From: Desulfatibacillum sp.
GTDB taxonomy: Bacteria; Desulfobacterota; Desulfobacteria; Desulfobacterales; Desulfatibacillaceae
Reading direction: 5' to 3'
DNA length: 64,000 bases
Assembly (NCBI GenBank): GCA_016342355.1
Contig: JAEINP010000019.1
Span: 1 to 64,000, forward strand
The translations under genes and the position numbers were made by a program. Position 1 is the first letter of the stretch. Each line of letters opens with the position of its first letter. Below, one piece after another: positions 8,052-16,901 of the stretch. Under the pieces are notes generated by a model. It was not told the origin of the DNA, ran no database searches, and was given only the letters and a program-made list of their open reading frames with translations.

Positions 8052-10581
8052 GCACAGATCTCCTTTTCTGGTATTGGATGTTATTCTTGTATAGATGTAT
8101 GCGCTCGATAATTTGAGACAAAAATTCAGAATCGTTTTGCTCGCGGACTATTTTAAGGCATTTCTCGGCAGTCTCCACGGCTTGGGTGAACTGCCCCGTC
8201 CTGGCCTGGGCCGCAGCAAGTGTGTCCAGTATACTCGAATTATTCGGGGATGTCTCCCGTAAAGCGGAAGCGATGCGGACCGCTTTTTCACCGTCGGCCA
8301 GAGCCGGGTCTGGGGTGGTAGCCAAAAACCAAGCAAAATTGTTCAGAACCAGCATGGATTGGGGCTTTGCTTCAAAGGCTTGGAACAGCAGAGCACGGGC
8401 CTTTGCCGGATACCCCAGGGAATGGTAGATTCCCCCGGCAATGCTGAGGTCGCGGGCTTCCGCCAGATTCATGGCCCAGGCGATTTCCAGACACATGGCC
8501 GCATTGGGATAGTCTTGTTGGGAAAACAGCTTGCGCCCCAACTCTCCTATGCCCTCCAGGGCGCCCTCAAAACAGCCTATGCGCCTTTCCAGCATGACGT
8601 AGCAGGCCTGTAGGCCCAGAAACAAGGTGAGACCCGCTGCGTCCCCGGTGTTGATATAGGACTCCAGGCTCGCTGCAACAAAGGGATCCTGCTCCATTGC
8701 CTGGCAGGAAATGCCGTTTTTATTTAAAGAGGTCAGTAAGTTGTCTGCGTCATCAGCGGCAGCGTTTAAAAATACCAGAAGCCCAATGTCCTTGTTTTCC
8801 GGGTCCTGGAACAGAACAAACCAGCCCGCGCAATTTCCGGGAGGAATGGTGTTCGGGTCAGGCCAAATATTGCAAAGAGGGGCAAGGAGCGGAATACCGG
8901 ATAGCCTCGTGGCCTCGACCTCAGGTGAAATGTTCATTGCGGGCAGGGGCGCTACCACCACATGGGGCCTGTATTTTTTTGCAGCCAGAAGGTACTCGGT
9001 CATTGTATTCCAGGGCGCGGGCTGCAGGGGTTCCAAAGTAACAAAGCGCCGCTGTCCTGCCAGGATTCTCTCCATCCCGGCAAAGTTCCCGGATTCGTAG
9101 CCTGCAGGAGCCCGAAGCATACGGCAGGCCCTGTATATGGAACGCTGGTCCCGTAACGGCCAGTCAGCCACTGAGTCTGAAAGTAACGTGGCCGGGGGAG
9201 GCGACAAATATTGCTCCGACTGATCCAGGTTGAAGCAAAACAAGGGTTTTTGCGGAAAACGCAGGCTTTCCAGAGCCTCGTGGGACCGGTTAGCAAAGGA
9301 AGGATCGACTTCCTGCCGGAATTCCCCCACCCTTGTCAGCAAAGAGAAGACATTGGATAAAACCAGAATGGCCAAAATTGGGGGGAGTAGTTTGCGGGTC
9401 CTCGGGAAAATCTCTAAAAACCGATTGGCTGACAAGGATGCGGCCACAAGAATGCATCCGCTTGCAGTCAGCCAATACCGGACAATTTTTAAAATAGTGC
9501 ATTGGAGGATATCGGGCCGATGGGAAAGGATCAGGGAGTTCATGAGGATCAGCAGCAAAATTCCCGCGGCCATTATGAAGGCTATTTCAATTTCTGCTTT
9601 AATGTGTTGGTTTTGAAAAGAGTTTTCTTTATTGCCGTGCGTTTTTAAAAACCATGGAATTAGGCAGGCGATTCCAAATGCCACTCCGGCCCATTGGCCA
9701 TATCCCCCAAAAAAGCGGCTCATCGTGCCTGCAAGTACCTGGAACCCCTCATTCATATAAAAGCACCAATTCGCCAAATACTCCAAAATATCGAAAGGCC
9801 CTGCTGCGGATATTGGAAGGCATCCGCTGGCTTGGCTAATGAGCCACGGACCCAGGAAGAATTTGTGTCCGGCAAACAAAACTCCCACTGCGGCCAGAGA
9901 CCACCACACCCCACGCAACCAGGGTGGCCGCCTGCGCATAACAAGATAGAGCGATACCAGCCCAGCCATGGACGTTAAAAAAAACACCCCCTGGGGACCT
10001 AAAAATGGCAAGGGGAGGGCCGCTAAAAACATTTTTATTCCCGATGGCCATACGCCTTCCCTGCCCTTGGACAATTTTACAAGCATCCACAGGGATAGAA
10101 CTCCAAAAACAGTGGCCACACTTTGCCCAGGAAGAAGAAAACCGAAGGAAAAGACCGCCACCGGGGATGTGAGAAAAAGTAGTAAAAATAGCAGACTAAT
10201 AATAAATGGGGTGGCCTTTAAAAATTTCCGGGAAAAGGCATAATGGATGAGTGACACAGCCAGGAGTGACAGACAGTGCAACAGACTGAAGAAATGAGGC
10301 AATCCCGCCAGAGCGCACAGCCTGATGAACAAAGCGTCTGGATAACCCAGTAAATACGCCAGTTCCCGGCCTAAATAGCCCATCCGGTCGTAGCTGTGAA
10401 CGTTCAGAATTATACGGGCAAAATCCTGGGCGCCCTCATAATCCAGGTATCCAATAAGGAACAAAGCGCTTTCATGAAAAACACCAAAGCAGCGGGCAAA
10501 AATTCCCATGAGCGCAAGGGAGCATACCCAGGCACCCAAACAGGCGCCCAATTTAAGATTACCGGAACAGCTCAAGGCCAT
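8041..10581 (-). CDS. Polytopic membrane protein with C-terminal TPR-like domain
   Basis: 846 residues. The first about 430 contain roughly ten hydrophobic segments typical of an integral membrane protein of the PMT/glycosyltransferase-like or O-unit type, though no catalytic motif was recognised. A soluble, probably periplasmic region follows (about 430-650). The last 180 residues hold TPR-like repeats (LGRKLFSQQDYPNAAMCLEIAWAMN; ARALLFQAFEAKPQSMLVLNNFAWFLATTPDPALADGEKAVRIASAL; ILDTLAAAQARTGQFTQAVETAEKCL). The arrangement resembles membrane proteins that handle polysaccharide or lipid-linked sugars, but the function is unassigned. AAAGGA lies 5 nt before the ATG. Its 3' end overlaps the crotonase gene. 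Confidence 0.75.
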   Translation of the reverse strand: MALSCSGNLKLGACLGAWVCSLALMGIFARCFGVFHESALFLIGYLDYEGAQDFARIILNVHSYDRMGYLGRELAYLLGYPDALFIRLCALAGLPHFFSLLHCLSLLAVSLIHYAFSRKFLKATPFIISLLFLLLFLTSPVAVFSFGFLLPGQSVATVFGVLSLWMLVKLSKGREGVWPSGIKMFLAALPLPFLGPQGVFFLTSMAGLVSLYLVMRRRPPWLRGVWWSLAAVGVLFAGHKFFLGPWLISQASGCLPISAAGPFDILEYLANWCFYMNEGFQVLAGTMSRFFGGYGQWAGVAFGIACLIPWFLKTHGNKENSFQNQHIKAEIEIAFIMAAGILLLILMNSLILSHRPDILQCTILKIVRYWLTASGCILVAASLSANRFLEIFPRTRKLLPPILAILVLSNVFSLLTRVGEFRQEVDPSFANRSHEALESLRFPQKPLFCFNLDQSEQYLSPPPATLLSDSVADWPLRDQRSIYRACRMLRAPAGYESGNFAGMERILAGQRRFVTLEPLQPAPWNTMTEYLLAAKKYRPHVVVAPLPAMNISPEVEATRLSGIPLLAPLCNIWPDPNTIPPGNCAGWFVLFQDPENKDIGLLVFLNAAADDADNLLTSLNKNGISCQAMEQDPFVAASLESYINTGDAAGLTLFLGLQACYVMLERRIGCFEGALEGIGELGRKLFSQQDYPNAAMCLEIAWAMNLAEARDLSIAGGIYHSLGYPAKARALLFQAFEAKPQSMLVLNNFAWFLATTPDPALADGEKAVRIASALRETSPNNSSILDTLAAAQARTGQFTQAVETAEKCLKIVREQNDSEFLSQIIERIHLYKNNIQYQKRRSVHGL

Positions 10582-10597
10582 GCAATTCCTTTCACAA

Positions 10598-10614
10598 AAA
10601 CACCGGTAGTGTTT
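10598..10614. promoter_or_regulatory. Inverted repeat in the leader of the 846-aa membrane protein gene
   Basis: AAACAC (10598-10603) and GTGTTT (10609-10614) flank CGGTA, 17 nt before the start codon and just upstream of the ribosome site. It may be an operator or a leader hairpin. The rest of 10582-10870 holds only the divergent promoters. Confidence 0.35.
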
Positions 10615-10836
10615 CAGGAAAAGATTTTAATCATTTGGCCGCAGCCAGCCCTGCACCCCATTTAGAGCATTGGAAACGGCGGATGTTGTTATAATAATGA
10701 GATCGGTAGCAGCAAATGTCCAAATTGTCAACCGTTCGTTGAATTTTTTGCATGCGTAGAATTTTCTGATCAACGGGCATGCAGGTTATCGTCCGTTACA
10801 GTGGCCTTTTCATGAAGCCGGAATTCCTTATCACTC

Positions 10837-10865
10837 TTGACTACTTTCCTCTTTATGGACATAAT
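10837..10865 (+). promoter_or_regulatory. Promoter abutting the DUF1566 start codon (leaderless arrangement)
   Basis: TTGACT (10837-10842), 17-nt spacer, CATAAT (10860-10865). The ATG of the next gene is at 10871, so the expected transcription start is at or within a base or two of the ATG. There is no Shine-Dalgarno, and an in-frame TAA at 10862-10864 rules out a longer upstream frame. Confidence 0.5.
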
Positions 10866-10870
10866 GTACT

Positions 10871-11881
10871 ATGGCTCAAAGACCAATTTTTCCTACAGAT
10901 CAATTCGAGTGCTTCGATGCCTCCGGAAAACCGGCGCCTTGCCATGGCGCGCAGGACCCTGTCGGTGCGGGCCGACCCTGGCCGTCTCCCCGGTTTCATG
11001 AGGAAGGCCAGACGGTTATTGATAATCTCACGGGATTGGTATGGACACAGGACGCCGCGGTTAGCATGTTCCCCATGATCTGGGCCGATGCCTTTGATCT
11101 GGTGGCCCGCATGAACAAGATACAGGCTTACGGATACTCGGATTGGCGGGTCCCCAACCGCAGGGAGTTGTTCAGCTTGATCAGCCATGTGAGGAGCAAT
11201 CCGGCCCTGCCCCAGGGGCATCCTTTTGTGAATACCTTGTCCGGTTGGTACTGGACCTCCACCACCCTGACCCGGATGGCCGTGGAGGCTTGGCAGGTGA
11301 ACCTGGGCAGCGGGCGTGTGAGCACGGGAATGAAGCATGAAATGGCCATGATCTGGCCTGCGAGGGGCGGCGACAAGGGGGAAGTGCGGCTGGCATGGAC
11401 AGGACAGAAGTTGTGCTACAGCCTTGGGGGCAATTTGCTCCCATGCCATGAATGCGGTCAGGACGGGGAATTGCGGACGGGTGCGCCCTGGCCTTCCCCC
11501 CGTTTTACCCAGTCCGGCCAGGCAGTGTTGGATCTGCTGACCGGTCTGTCCTGGACTCACAACGCCAATTGCGGCCCTGGACTGGTCGTTTGGGAAGAGG
11601 CCTTTGAAGCTGTGGCCCGCCTCAACACAAGCCGGTTGGATGGACATAATGATTGGCGCGTTCCCACCATTCGGGAACTGGAAAGCATAACCGATATGGG
11701 CGCCCATACTCCGGCCTTGGTTCAGGGGCGGCCCTATGTGAATCTTCGGGATTATTACTGGTCCTCTTCAACCGTAGCCCACGCTATGGACCATGCATGG
11801 GTCCTGGAAACCGGTGACGGCAGAATCACCCACCGGAAAAAACAGGAAAAGGCCTGCCATGTATGGGCAGTCAGGGCCTGA
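10871..11881 (+). CDS. Tandemly duplicated DUF1566 (Lcl C-terminal) domain protein
   Basis: 336 residues made of two homologous halves of about 165. Each has RPWPSPRF or APWPSPRF, LLTGLxWT, EAFxxVARxN, DWRVPxxRELxSI, a YYWSSST/WYWTSTT motif and a closing W-A-R. These are the marks of DUF1566 (PF07603), a C-type-lectin-like fold usually found in secreted or surface proteins. No signal peptide is present here, which is unusual. The start ATG is forced by an in-frame stop 7 nt upstream and appears leaderless (see promoter). It precedes a geranylgeranyl-reductase-like gene by 29 nt. DUF1566 domains can be targets of diversity-generating retroelements, but no reverse transcriptase is in the window. 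Confidence 0.88.
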   Translation: MAQRPIFPTDQFECFDASGKPAPCHGAQDPVGAGRPWPSPRFHEEGQTVIDNLTGLVWTQDAAVSMFPMIWADAFDLVARMNKIQAYGYSDWRVPNRRELFSLISHVRSNPALPQGHPFVNTLSGWYWTSTTLTRMAVEAWQVNLGSGRVSTGMKHEMAMIWPARGGDKGEVRLAWTGQKLCYSLGGNLLPCHECGQDGELRTGAPWPSPRFTQSGQAVLDLLTGLSWTHNANCGPGLVVWEEAFEAVARLNTSRLDGHNDWRVPTIRELESITDMGAHTPALVQGRPYVNLRDYYWSSSTVAHAMDHAWVLETGDGRITHRKKQEKACHVWAVRA

Positions 11882-11910
11882 TTTTAACAAAAAAGTGAGG
11901 AAATGAATTC

Positions 11911-13095
11911 GTGAGAACTTGCCAGACAATCGTGGTGGGAGGGGGGATGGCCGGCCTTGCAGCGGCCATTTTTCTACGTAGGGCGGGCAAGGACGTTCTG
12001 GTGCTTGAACGGTCCAAAACCCCGGCGTTCAAGACCTGTGCAGGGGGCATCACGCCCCGGGGGGCCACCCTTGCCAAACGGCTGGGCCTGAACCTGGGTC
12101 CCCTGGTGTACACTTATGTCATGGAAAACAACACGCCTCCGTGGCACTATAACCGGTTTGAAGCGGATATCCCGGTTATGGCTGTGGCGGACCGCCAGGT
12201 CATCGACCGCAGTGTGTTTCAGCAGGCCCTGGCCGAGGGCGTGGCCATTGAGCATGCCGCGGTGGAAGGTTTAGACTATGCCCGGGGGAAATTTTCCATC
12301 AAAACCAACAAGGGGAGTTTTTCCTCCCGAATCCTGGTGGGGGCGGACGGCGCCAACAGCCTCACGCGGCGAGCCTTCAAAAGCAAGGCCCCCTATTATG
12401 CAAGAGCCGCCATGTACCGGCGTATTGAAACCGACCGCTACCAGGACCGGATTATTTTTGACGGAGGCTGCGTTCCCGGAGGATATGGCTGGGTGTTTCC
12501 CACAGGCCACGGTACGGTCAATGCCGGGGTGTATGACATCGGGAAAAATGTCCGTGGCGGATTGAAGCAAGGCCTGGACGATTACATCAGGGCCCGGTTC
12601 GGCGCCACGTCCCCTTCGGGGCAGGCGCGGGGCGGAGTTATCCCCTGGGGAGGCCATAGCCGTCCCGCTCATGGCGCACCGGTTCTTTTGGTGGGAGACG
12701 CAGGAGGATTCGCCGATCCCCTGACGGGCGAGGGCATTTACCAGGCTTTGTACTCGGCCAAGGCGGCCGCGGACGCCATCATCCACAACGATCACACGAC
12801 CGTGCGCCGGTCCTATTACCGGAGGCTTTTTTCCATGCGGGTGAACGTCAAGGCGCTGGAGTGGTTTTGTCCCTTGGCCCACACGCCCTTTGGGGCCAGG
12901 ATGGGGGCCAGGCTTTTGGGCAAGCCATGGGTATATGCTCCGGCAGCGGAAGGGCTTTTGCAAGGCCTCAATTCTTCATCCATAGCGGCCATGTATCCCC
13001 TGCTGTTTGCCTATTCAGCCATGAAGCCGCGGATCAAGAACCATAGGTCCCGGTCTTATTGTTCCCTGGAAGAGCATTCGACCCGGCCCTTTTAG
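11911..13095 (+). CDS. Geranylgeranyl reductase family FAD-dependent oxidoreductase
   Basis: 394 residues with a GG-reductase layout: the dinucleotide fold VVGGGMAGLAAAIFLRRAGKDVLVLER at the N terminus, LVGADGANS in the middle, and the diagnostic LVGDAGGFADPLTGEGIYQAL near residue 275. The family reduces isoprenoid double bonds (prenyl side chains of lipids, quinones or chlorophyll) or acts as a general flavin hydroxylase-like oxidoreductase; the substrate here is unknown. A GTG start is used: an ATG 8 nt upstream runs into a stop after two codons, and GAGG lies 11 nt before the GTG. It probably shares a transcript with the DUF1566 gene and ends 6 nt from the convergent outer-membrane protein gene. 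Confidence 0.9.
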   Translation: MRTCQTIVVGGGMAGLAAAIFLRRAGKDVLVLERSKTPAFKTCAGGITPRGATLAKRLGLNLGPLVYTYVMENNTPPWHYNRFEADIPVMAVADRQVIDRSVFQQALAEGVAIEHAAVEGLDYARGKFSIKTNKGSFSSRILVGADGANSLTRRAFKSKAPYYARAAMYRRIETDRYQDRIIFDGGCVPGGYGWVFPTGHGTVNAGVYDIGKNVRGGLKQGLDDYIRARFGATSPSGQARGGVIPWGGHSRPAHGAPVLLVGDAGGFADPLTGEGIYQALYSAKAAADAIIHNDHTTVRRSYYRRLFSMRVNVKALEWFCPLAHTPFGARMGARLLGKPWVYAPAAEGLLQGLNSSSIAAMYPLLFAYSAMKPRIKNHRSRSYCSLEEHSTRPF

Positions 13096-13101
13096 GCAGG
13101 G

Positions 13102-13770
13102 TTAGAGGGGGAAGCTCAGCCCCAGGCTTATGTTCCCGTAGCGGACCATGTCCGCATCCCCGAAGCCTAAAAAGTAGCATGACTCCATTTGGAGGGAAAA
13201 CTGGTTGCCGGGAAAAAGAATCAGCCCCAAACCAGCCTGGGCCGCTCCTCCTGAATTGCTGGAACTGAACCAGTCCCCTTGCTGGTTGGATGCATTTTTT
13301 GTGGCGTCGTCCGCAAAGAGATTGTGGTTGCCGTGGGACCAACCGCCGCCCAGGATGAGATAAGGCTTCCACACCTCGCTATCCAGTCCGGGGGATAATT
13401 TCACCACGCCCATGTACATATTCACGGAGCTGTCCAGTTCCAGGTATTGGGAATTTTTCCAGGAAGGCGCATTCCCTGCCACGGAGAAGTCGGGCAGCCA
13501 GTGAAAATTCAACTCCGTGGCCAGGTATTTGTTCCATCTGTATCCGGCCTGGAGATACCCGCCATAGGTGTTGTTGGTGTTGTAATCCAGGTTATAGGGG
13601 TCGTCTATTTTAAAATTTTCAAAAGCGTACTCTCCCCCCAGGCCCAGATAAAAAAACTTTTCTGTTCTGATAGTGTCGGTCCAATCTTCCATCCGCAAGT
13701 CTCCGGCATGCACCCAGGCGGGCGCAGCAAGGCTGACGGCCAGGACAAAAACCAATATACATCTTTTCAT
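13102..13770 (-). CDS. Outer-membrane beta-barrel protein
   Basis: 222 residues starting MKRCILVFVLAVSLAAPAWVHAGD, a Sec signal peptide cleaved after VHA. The mature part alternates aromatic and polar residues in strands (FFYLGLGGEYAFENF, YGGYLQAGYRWNKYLATELNF, KPYLILGGGWS, AAQAGLGLILFP, NISLGLSFPL) typical of OmpA/OmpW-size eight-stranded barrels. The PagL HxS catalytic pair was looked for and not seen, so an enzymatic role is not proposed. The start at 13770 is chosen because AGAGGGGGG lies just upstream and it begins the signal peptide; the 18-residue upstream extension is rejected. Confidence 0.82.
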   Translation of the reverse strand: MKRCILVFVLAVSLAAPAWVHAGDLRMEDWTDTIRTEKFFYLGLGGEYAFENFKIDDPYNLDYNTNNTYGGYLQAGYRWNKYLATELNFHWLPDFSVAGNAPSWKNSQYLELDSSVNMYMGVVKLSPGLDSEVWKPYLILGGGWSHGNHNLFADDATKNASNQQGDWFSSSNSGGAAQAGLGLILFPGNQFSLQMESCYFLGFGDADMVRYGNISLGLSFPL

Positions 13771-13963
13771 AATTTCCCCCCTCTTAAGAAGTCCCTCCGG
13801 ACATGATCGCTTGTTCAAGGCCATCTAACATTTAACGGTATAATTTTCAACGGGTTTCCATTTTTGGAAAATATAGTGAGGCGTCGCACCGGTTGGTCTG
13901 CTGGATTCTTTCATCGGTTCAGGGCGGGCAGCCTTGAAGCCCTTGCCGTCTATGGGGTTGGCT

Positions 13964-14491
13964 TTAGGGTGACCCGTCTCCGGCAAATATTTCAGGTGCA
14001 ATTCCCCTCGCCTGCTGTTCCAGGACCTTGAGGGCCATGGTGATAAGTTCTTCCGGGCTGTCCAGACCATAAACGGTCTGGAGTTTGGGCAACAGGTCCA
14101 GGACATCCTTTCCCAAACCCAGTGTCACATAACGCCCTCCGGCTTCCTCCAATCTTTTCGCATTTTGTTCGATGAGGAAGATTCGGGCCTTCTCCCTGAT
14201 GAGATTGACGGAGAGTTTTAAGGGCTTCAAGGGAGGGAGGGGCTGCCTGTTGGGGGGCAGTTTCTTTACGAAGGCCCTAACAATTTGGGGAGGAGGCAGT
14301 TCTCCGAATTCCTCCTGGAAGGCGTTCTCCAATTTGGGCAGGGAAGGGTCGATGCCAGTGAGAACGGTTTTGGCCAAAGCGATCTTCATGCCGCCATAGG
14401 GGTCGGTTTTCAGGCTCTCTCTTAGCTTTCTTTCGCGTGTGGAAGCCTTTTTGTTCAATCCGGGTCTCCTGTGTTTCGGCGAGGCGGCCAT
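13964..14491 (-). CDS. Hypothetical protein (175 aa)
   Basis: Basic N-terminal third (PKHRRPGLNKKASTRERKLRESLK), a proline-rich centre (LPPNRQPLPPLKPLKLS) and a helical C-terminal part (SPEELITMALKVLEQQARG) reminiscent of small DNA-binding ribbon-helix-helix tails. No family is recognised and no signal peptide or TM is seen. The ribosome site is weak (CAGGGA 1-2 nt before ATG), so the start is uncertain; an internal Met at residue 35 is an alternative. The 140 nt between this gene and the outer-membrane protein gene hold nothing recognised. Confidence 0.5.
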   Translation of the reverse strand: MAASPKHRRPGLNKKASTRERKLRESLKTDPYGGMKIALAKTVLTGIDPSLPKLENAFQEEFGELPPPQIVRAFVKKLPPNRQPLPPLKPLKLSVNLIREKARIFLIEQNAKRLEEAGGRYVTLGLGKDVLDLLPKLQTVYGLDSPEELITMALKVLEQQARGIAPEIFAGDGSP

Positions 14492-14894
14492 GTCCCTGGC
14501 AATGCCCTATCCCGCCCCCAATGAAAAGTGCTTACCATCCGAATTTATACGGATGACTGCCCCTTGATAAACAAGCGGCCCATGCCCCGCCATTTCTCCC
14601 ATAGAGTGGGGGCAGAAAATGATAGGACGGATATTCCAGGCCTTGGCGGGCAAGTATATGGCTCCGGGAATTTTTTGGGTTATCCGGCCCCATTTTTTTC
14701 AATAATGGCCATTTATCAATGGATTCAAGCATTATAACCGATGTTTCTAAAAAAATAATTACAAAAGATACCACAACGTATTCCCATCTGTCCATAGCAG
14801 GAATAACATCTATCCTCCCGAAAAATCTTTTATTCTTGATCGAACAGGGTATTTTTACTAAACTACCCTTTCAATTTACTGCAGGAGAGAACCT
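14492..14894 (+). promoter_or_regulatory. Intergenic region with promoter of the kinase-SPFH-kinase cassette
   Basis: A 403-nt gap, AT-rich towards its right end. TTGATC (14836-14841) and TAAACT (14859-14864) are spaced 17 nt apart and lie about 30 nt before the kinase start, with GGAGAG 5 nt before the ATG. No credible gene was found in the gap. Confidence 0.5.
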
Positions 14895-16874
14895 ATGGAC
14901 ACCCAGGATAAACTGGACGATCAATTGACCATGGTGGACGGCATGGGGCAAGGCGGGAACGAGCCCCGGGAGACAGGGGGCGCATTGGACGATGCCCCCA
15001 CCCTGGTCACCGAGCCTTCGCCGGACACCCCCGCAGGCCAGTCCCCCAGTGAACGTTTTGAAATTTTAGACGAACTGGGCCGGGGGGGCATGGGGGTGGT
15101 GTATAAGGCCAGGGACAAAAAATTGGGGAGAATCATCGCCCTTAAATCCCTCAAGCCCGAAAGCACGGCCTCCGGCAAGGCTGTGGAACGCTTTTGGCGA
15201 GAGGCCAAGGCCATTGCGACTCTTAGTCATTTCAATATTGTAGGTATTTATGATGTGTTGGAGCAGGGCCAGGCTTTGTGGATCGCCATGGAATATCTGC
15301 CCAACGGCAGCCTGAAGGACAAGGTGCGAAGGTCCGGCGCCCTGCCCGCCGGACAGGTTGCCAAAATCGGCCGCCAACTGGCGGACGCAGTAGACCACGC
15401 CCATTCCCGGGGTATCTATCACAGGGACATCAAGCCAGGCAATGTGCTGCTTACGGAACGGGACACTCCCAAGCTGGGGGATTTTGGCCTGGCCCAGGAA
15501 GTGAGTACGGCCGGGGACATGACTGTGCAAGGGGCCATGATGGGTACCATGTACTATGCCGCTCCCGAGCAAATGGCCAACGGCAGCAATGTGGATGCCC
15601 GAAGCGACATATATAGCCTGGGCGCGACCCTGTATATGCTGGCCACGGGCGAGGCGCCCCGGGCCATCCGCCCGGAACGCATTCCCCGGGAATTGCGGGC
15701 GATCATTAGCAAATGCCTGGAAGAACATCCTGATAAACGTTTTCAAAACGCTGCGGAACTTTCCAAGGCCCTTTCCACCGGAGATTTTGCCCAAGCGCCC
15801 AAAAAGGTGGGTCAGGCCTGCCCGGCCTGCGGCCATTTCAATCCTGAAACCCTGCGTTATTGCCAGAAATGCGGGGGCGGGCTGGCCGCCTTGTTTCGTA
15901 AATGCCCCAAGTGCCGTGCTGAAAATCATGTGAGCGTGGAGTTTTGCGGAAAATGCGGCGAAAACATCCCCGTAGCCCTACTGGCTCTCAAGGCCCGGAA
16001 GGCCACTGCGGACGGGAATCCCCAGGCTGCCGCAAAAACGTGGAAAACCATCCTGTCCAAAGACCCGGAACACACGGAAGCCAGGGCATGCCTGGTAAGG
16101 ATTGTGGAAAATAACCGGCGCATCAAGGAGTTGGCGGGGGAGGCGCGGGACGCCTATAAAAGGGGCGATAAAGAAAGCGCTTATAAATGCTTTTGCCGGA
16201 TCACGGAAATTGACCCGACCCTGGAGGAAGCCAGGACAAAGTGCGAATCCATGAAGCCGGGCTTGGTCCAGCAAAGGATGGCCCGGGGCCGTACTTTTTT
16301 TTCAGCCAAAAAATACGAACAGGCATACAGTCAACTGCAGGGTGTGCTTGACCTGGATGAATTCAACCGGGAAGCCCTGGACATGCTTACCACCGTCTCC
16401 CGTTTTTACAGGCCCTCGGCGCCCAAAGTGCCCAAGGCAACAGCCCATGTGTCCATGGGCCTGTCCGGGTCCCGCCGGGTGAATAAAAAGTTGATGATGA
16501 TCATTGCGGGCGGAATTGTCGTGATTTTTTTCCTTATCCTCATGAGTTTTTCCGGCAGCGGCGACAGCTCCGTGCTGTTTGACAAGCAGGCGAAAAGCAC
16601 TGCCGCCCGGATTGCCCAATCCCTGAAAACCCTTGTCTCACTCCAGCCGGACAAACCGGTCACCTTGGGCGCAATTCAATCCACGGGTGTCCAGTGGGCG
16701 CCGGTTGTAAGCGTTTTGGTCAGCGATCCTGATCCGGCCCATCCCCGGGTTATGGTGGTTCATGCCTCGGGCGCGCATATGTATGTTGTGGACGGGGAAG
16801 GGGCAATCACCGAAAAACCTTATGAAAAGCCCACCCCGGACCAGGTTTCAGACCTGGGTGAAAAAAGTCCTTGA
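14895..16874 (+). CDS. Membrane-anchored serine/threonine protein kinase with paired zinc ribbons
   Basis: 659 residues. Kinase domain at about 55-295: glycine loop LGRGGMG (61-67), catalytic Lys84 (IALK), HRDIKPGN (Asp178), DFG (Asp196) and YAAPEQ, so it should be active and of the bacterial PknB-like type. Two zinc ribbons follow (Cys309/312/323/326 and Cys337/340/351/354), then a TPR-like helical region (about 360-500), one transmembrane helix (about 533-552, LMMIIAGGIVVIFFLILM) and a roughly 100-residue outer part. The kinase is thus cytoplasmic and the C terminus extracytoplasmic. The N-terminal 50 residues are acidic and Thr/Ser-rich, a likely autophosphorylation tail. GGAGAG precedes the ATG. 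First gene of a three-gene cassette. Confidence 0.92.
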   Translation: MDTQDKLDDQLTMVDGMGQGGNEPRETGGALDDAPTLVTEPSPDTPAGQSPSERFEILDELGRGGMGVVYKARDKKLGRIIALKSLKPESTASGKAVERFWREAKAIATLSHFNIVGIYDVLEQGQALWIAMEYLPNGSLKDKVRRSGALPAGQVAKIGRQLADAVDHAHSRGIYHRDIKPGNVLLTERDTPKLGDFGLAQEVSTAGDMTVQGAMMGTMYYAAPEQMANGSNVDARSDIYSLGATLYMLATGEAPRAIRPERIPRELRAIISKCLEEHPDKRFQNAAELSKALSTGDFAQAPKKVGQACPACGHFNPETLRYCQKCGGGLAALFRKCPKCRAENHVSVEFCGKCGENIPVALLALKARKATADGNPQAAAKTWKTILSKDPEHTEARACLVRIVENNRRIKELAGEARDAYKRGDKESAYKCFCRITEIDPTLEEARTKCESMKPGLVQQRMARGRTFFSAKKYEQAYSQLQGVLDLDEFNREALDMLTTVSRFYRPSAPKVPKATAHVSMGLSGSRRVNKKLMMIIAGGIVVIFFLILMSFSGSGDSSVLFDKQAKSTAARIAQSLKTLVSLQPDKPVTLGAIQSTGVQWAPVVSVLVSDPDPAHPRVMVVHASGAHMYVVDGEGAITEKPYEKPTPDQVSDLGEKSP

Positions 16875-16901
16875 TTGTAACTCAAAAACCAGGAGTCCGA
16901 T

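Noticed and set aside
10871-11881. DUF1566 protein as target of a diversity-generating retroelement
   Set aside because: No reverse transcriptase, template repeat or A-biased variable repeat found in the window.
13102-13770. Outer-membrane protein as a PagL-type lipid A deacylase
   Set aside because: The HxS catalytic motif could not be found.
14532-14795. 87-codon minus-strand frame starting with a hydrophobic stretch
   Set aside because: No ribosome site; it lies in the promoter gap before the kinase cassette and its C-terminal half has no protein-like composition.
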